Assembly (NCBI GenBank): GCA_038244055.1
Contig: JBBRTW010000477.1
Span: 1-5,422, forward strand
DNA length: 5,422 bases
Source of the DNA: DASPKW01 sp038244055
Lineage (GTDB): Bacteria > Planctomycetota > Phycisphaerae > Tepidisphaerales > Tepidisphaeraceae
Reading direction: 5' to 3'
Made by a program: the position numbers and the translations under genes. The notes under the pieces are model-generated. The model worked only from the letters and a program-made list of their open reading frames with translations, did no database searches and had not been told where the DNA came from. Each line of letters begins with the position of its first letter. Within the stretch, counting starts at the first letter, position 1. Shown here one piece after another: positions 4,584 through 5,422 of this stretch.

Positions 4584-5269
4584 ACATGGAAGTCCATCCT
4601 CATCGCCTCGCGCGCCTGGCCCGCAGGTTCATCCCCGTATGCATTGCGATCTTCATCGGAATTTGTTTCATCGCGATGGACCTTCTGCTCATCGGGTTCT
4701 GCAGTTCCCCTGTGTTCCATATCGGCAGCCATCCGGCTTATGTCGTGACCGCAAGCAGCCCAGCAAAAGAGTCCTACGAGTTCCGGCGCCATGACTTCGT
4801 CCGACTTTACGGCGGGGAAATTCGCATCGAGCACTGGGAACTGCCCAGTCGCCGGGAAAGTGAAATGCTCAACGGGCTTTCCAATGATGAGGTCTGGCCG
4901 GGCTACGTCTCCCCTTTGCCGCCCGAACAGTGGCGCCGTCTGGGCGTGGCCTACGGGATCAAGCCGCCCGGCGTTTACCCGCGAGGGGCAAGAAGGCCCA
5001 CGCAGTTGGAGTTCGGTGTTTCGATTCTTTCATTTCCCGCCTGGCCGCTGCTGCTTGTGGGCATTCCACCGGTTTTCTGGCTGACCCGCTGCTGGCTTCG
5101 CGGCCGAAGGCGCAGGCGGCGGTTGCGTCTCCACCAATGCCTCATATGCGGCTACGACCTCCGCGCTACGCCCGAGCGCTGCCCGGAATGCGGGCTTGTC
5201 GCCGAAAAAGATACAAAAGACGCCTTGAAAGGCGCGCTGTGGCGCGCCACGGAAAAACTATCGACGTAG
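4580..5269 (+). CDS. Two-helix membrane protein with C-terminal zinc ribbon, third gene of operon
   Basis: The product has 229 residues from ATG 4580. That ATG overlaps the previous stop as ATGA and has AGGA (4569-4572) seven bases upstream. The frame extends upstream to a GTG at 4523, but those codons lie over the previous ribbon and are unlikely to be used. Helix 1 spans about residues 18-40. The long loop 41-145 is probably outside, with HDFVRLYGGEIRIEHWELPS suggesting beta structure. Helix 2 is about 147-168 (SILSFPAWPLLLVGIPPVFWL), followed by a strongly basic RGRRRRRRLRLHQ. The ribbon CLIC-GYDLRATPER-CPEC spans 187-204, and a charged 25-residue tail ends the protein. The N-terminus lacks the GRYIFN motif shared by the other two, so only the C-terminal module is clearly common. 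Function unknown. Confidence 0.85.
   Translation: MNMEVHPHRLARLARRFIPVCIAIFIGICFIAMDLLLIGFCSSPVFHIGSHPAYVVTASSPAKESYEFRRHDFVRLYGGEIRIEHWELPSRRESEMLNGLSNDEVWPGYVSPLPPEQWRRLGVAYGIKPPGVYPRGARRPTQLEFGVSILSFPAWPLLLVGIPPVFWLTRCWLRGRRRRRRLRLHQCLICGYDLRATPERCPECGLVAEKDTKDALKGALWRATEKLST
5204..5248 (-). terminator. Possible minus-strand intrinsic terminator inside the 3' end of the last operon gene
   Basis: Two perfect, overlapping stems are present: GGCGCGC (5231-5237) / GCGCGCC (5242-5248), and CGCCTT (5221-5226) / AAGGCG (5229-5234). They share 5231-5234 and so exclude each other. Read on the minus strand, the second stem is followed at once by TCTTTTGTATCTTTTT (5220-5205), the pattern of a U-tailed terminator. 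This would suit a minus-strand gene arriving from the right edge. The stretch also codes for the last operon protein, so chance is possible. Confidence 0.35.
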
Positions 5270-5297
5270 CTTGGCCTGTAGCTCAGTAGTTCCAAGT

Positions 5298-5420
5298 TCA
5301 CCCCGACGGCCCCGTGATGGAGCTAAGTGGCGGGATGTTGGGAGGATGCATCGACTCCGAACAGCCCAGGCTTGCCTCGGCGCAGTGCTGGAGCATCAGC
5401 AGCATGGTCCGCAGTCGCAG
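5298..5420 (-). CDS. Possible C-terminal fragment of an unidentified minus-strand gene
   Basis: The minus-strand frame from 5420 to the TGA at 5300-5298 is open for 40 codons up to the right edge (LRLRTMLLMLQHCAEASLGC then SESMHPPNIPPLSSITGPSG). I do not recognise the family. Another minus frame and a + frame from GTG 5314 / ATG 5317 are also open over part of the stretch, so the choice of frame is uncertain. The U-tailed hairpin at 5204-5234 would fit as its terminator. The rest of 5270-5422 shows no RNA gene or promoter that I can support. Confidence 0.2.
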   Translation of the reverse strand: MRLRTMLLMLQHCAEASLGCSESMHPPNIPPLSSITGPSG

Positions 5421-5422
5421 GC

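Noticed and set aside
5273..5316. tRNA gene suggested by GGCCTGTAGCTCAGTAG
   Set aside because: The start resembles a tRNA D-arm region, but no acceptor pairing, anticodon arm or T-arm at correct spacing follows.

Overview
The window is high-GC DNA that looks planctomycetal, most likely Phycisphaerae-like. Three signs support this: an ECF-type sigma factor with a long membrane-linked C-terminal extension, a PEP-CTERM sorting signal, and four copies of a protein type ending in a basic stretch plus a CxxCGYDLRATPERCPECG-like zinc ribbon. I recognise that ending as common in planctomycete proteins. The lineage is inferred from protein style only; no rRNA or housekeeping marker is present.

Layout. 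(1) 2-484 (+) is the C-terminal part of a membrane protein with the zinc-ribbon tail, cut by the left edge. (2) 485-748 is an intergenic region between convergent genes. It holds a GC-rich hairpin, a dispersed-repeat-like imperfect palindrome and a short 8-bp duplication. (3) 749-3232 (-) is one uninterrupted 827-codon gene. It encodes an ECF sigma factor (regions 2 and 4), a membrane segment, about 480 residues of low-complexity sequence, and a C-terminal PEP-CTERM signal. This is the most unusual object in the window. (4) 3233-3546 is a divergent intergenic region. It holds a TATAAT-type promoter for the sigma gene with a perfect dyad over its -35 zone, a G-run cluster, a degenerate heptamer array, and a TAGAAT box placed exactly as for a leaderless start of the next gene. 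(5) 3547-5269 (+) is a three-gene operon of zinc-ribbon membrane proteins joined by two ATGA overlaps. (6) 5270-5422 is unassigned. A possible minus-strand reading frame enters from the right edge.

How the parts may relate. The operon proteins share one plan: an N-terminal membrane helix, an outside loop that differs between paralogs, a second membrane helix, a basic stretch and a cytoplasmic four-cysteine ribbon. Their zinc-ribbon DNA is a mosaic of shared identical stretches, which suggests duplication with gene conversion. The sigma protein has the topology of a transcription factor anchored in the membrane, with an outside segment that ends in an exosortase recognition signal. A working idea is that surface sorting or cleavage controls release of the sigma domain. 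Whether it controls the neighbouring zinc-ribbon genes is pure inference from proximity.
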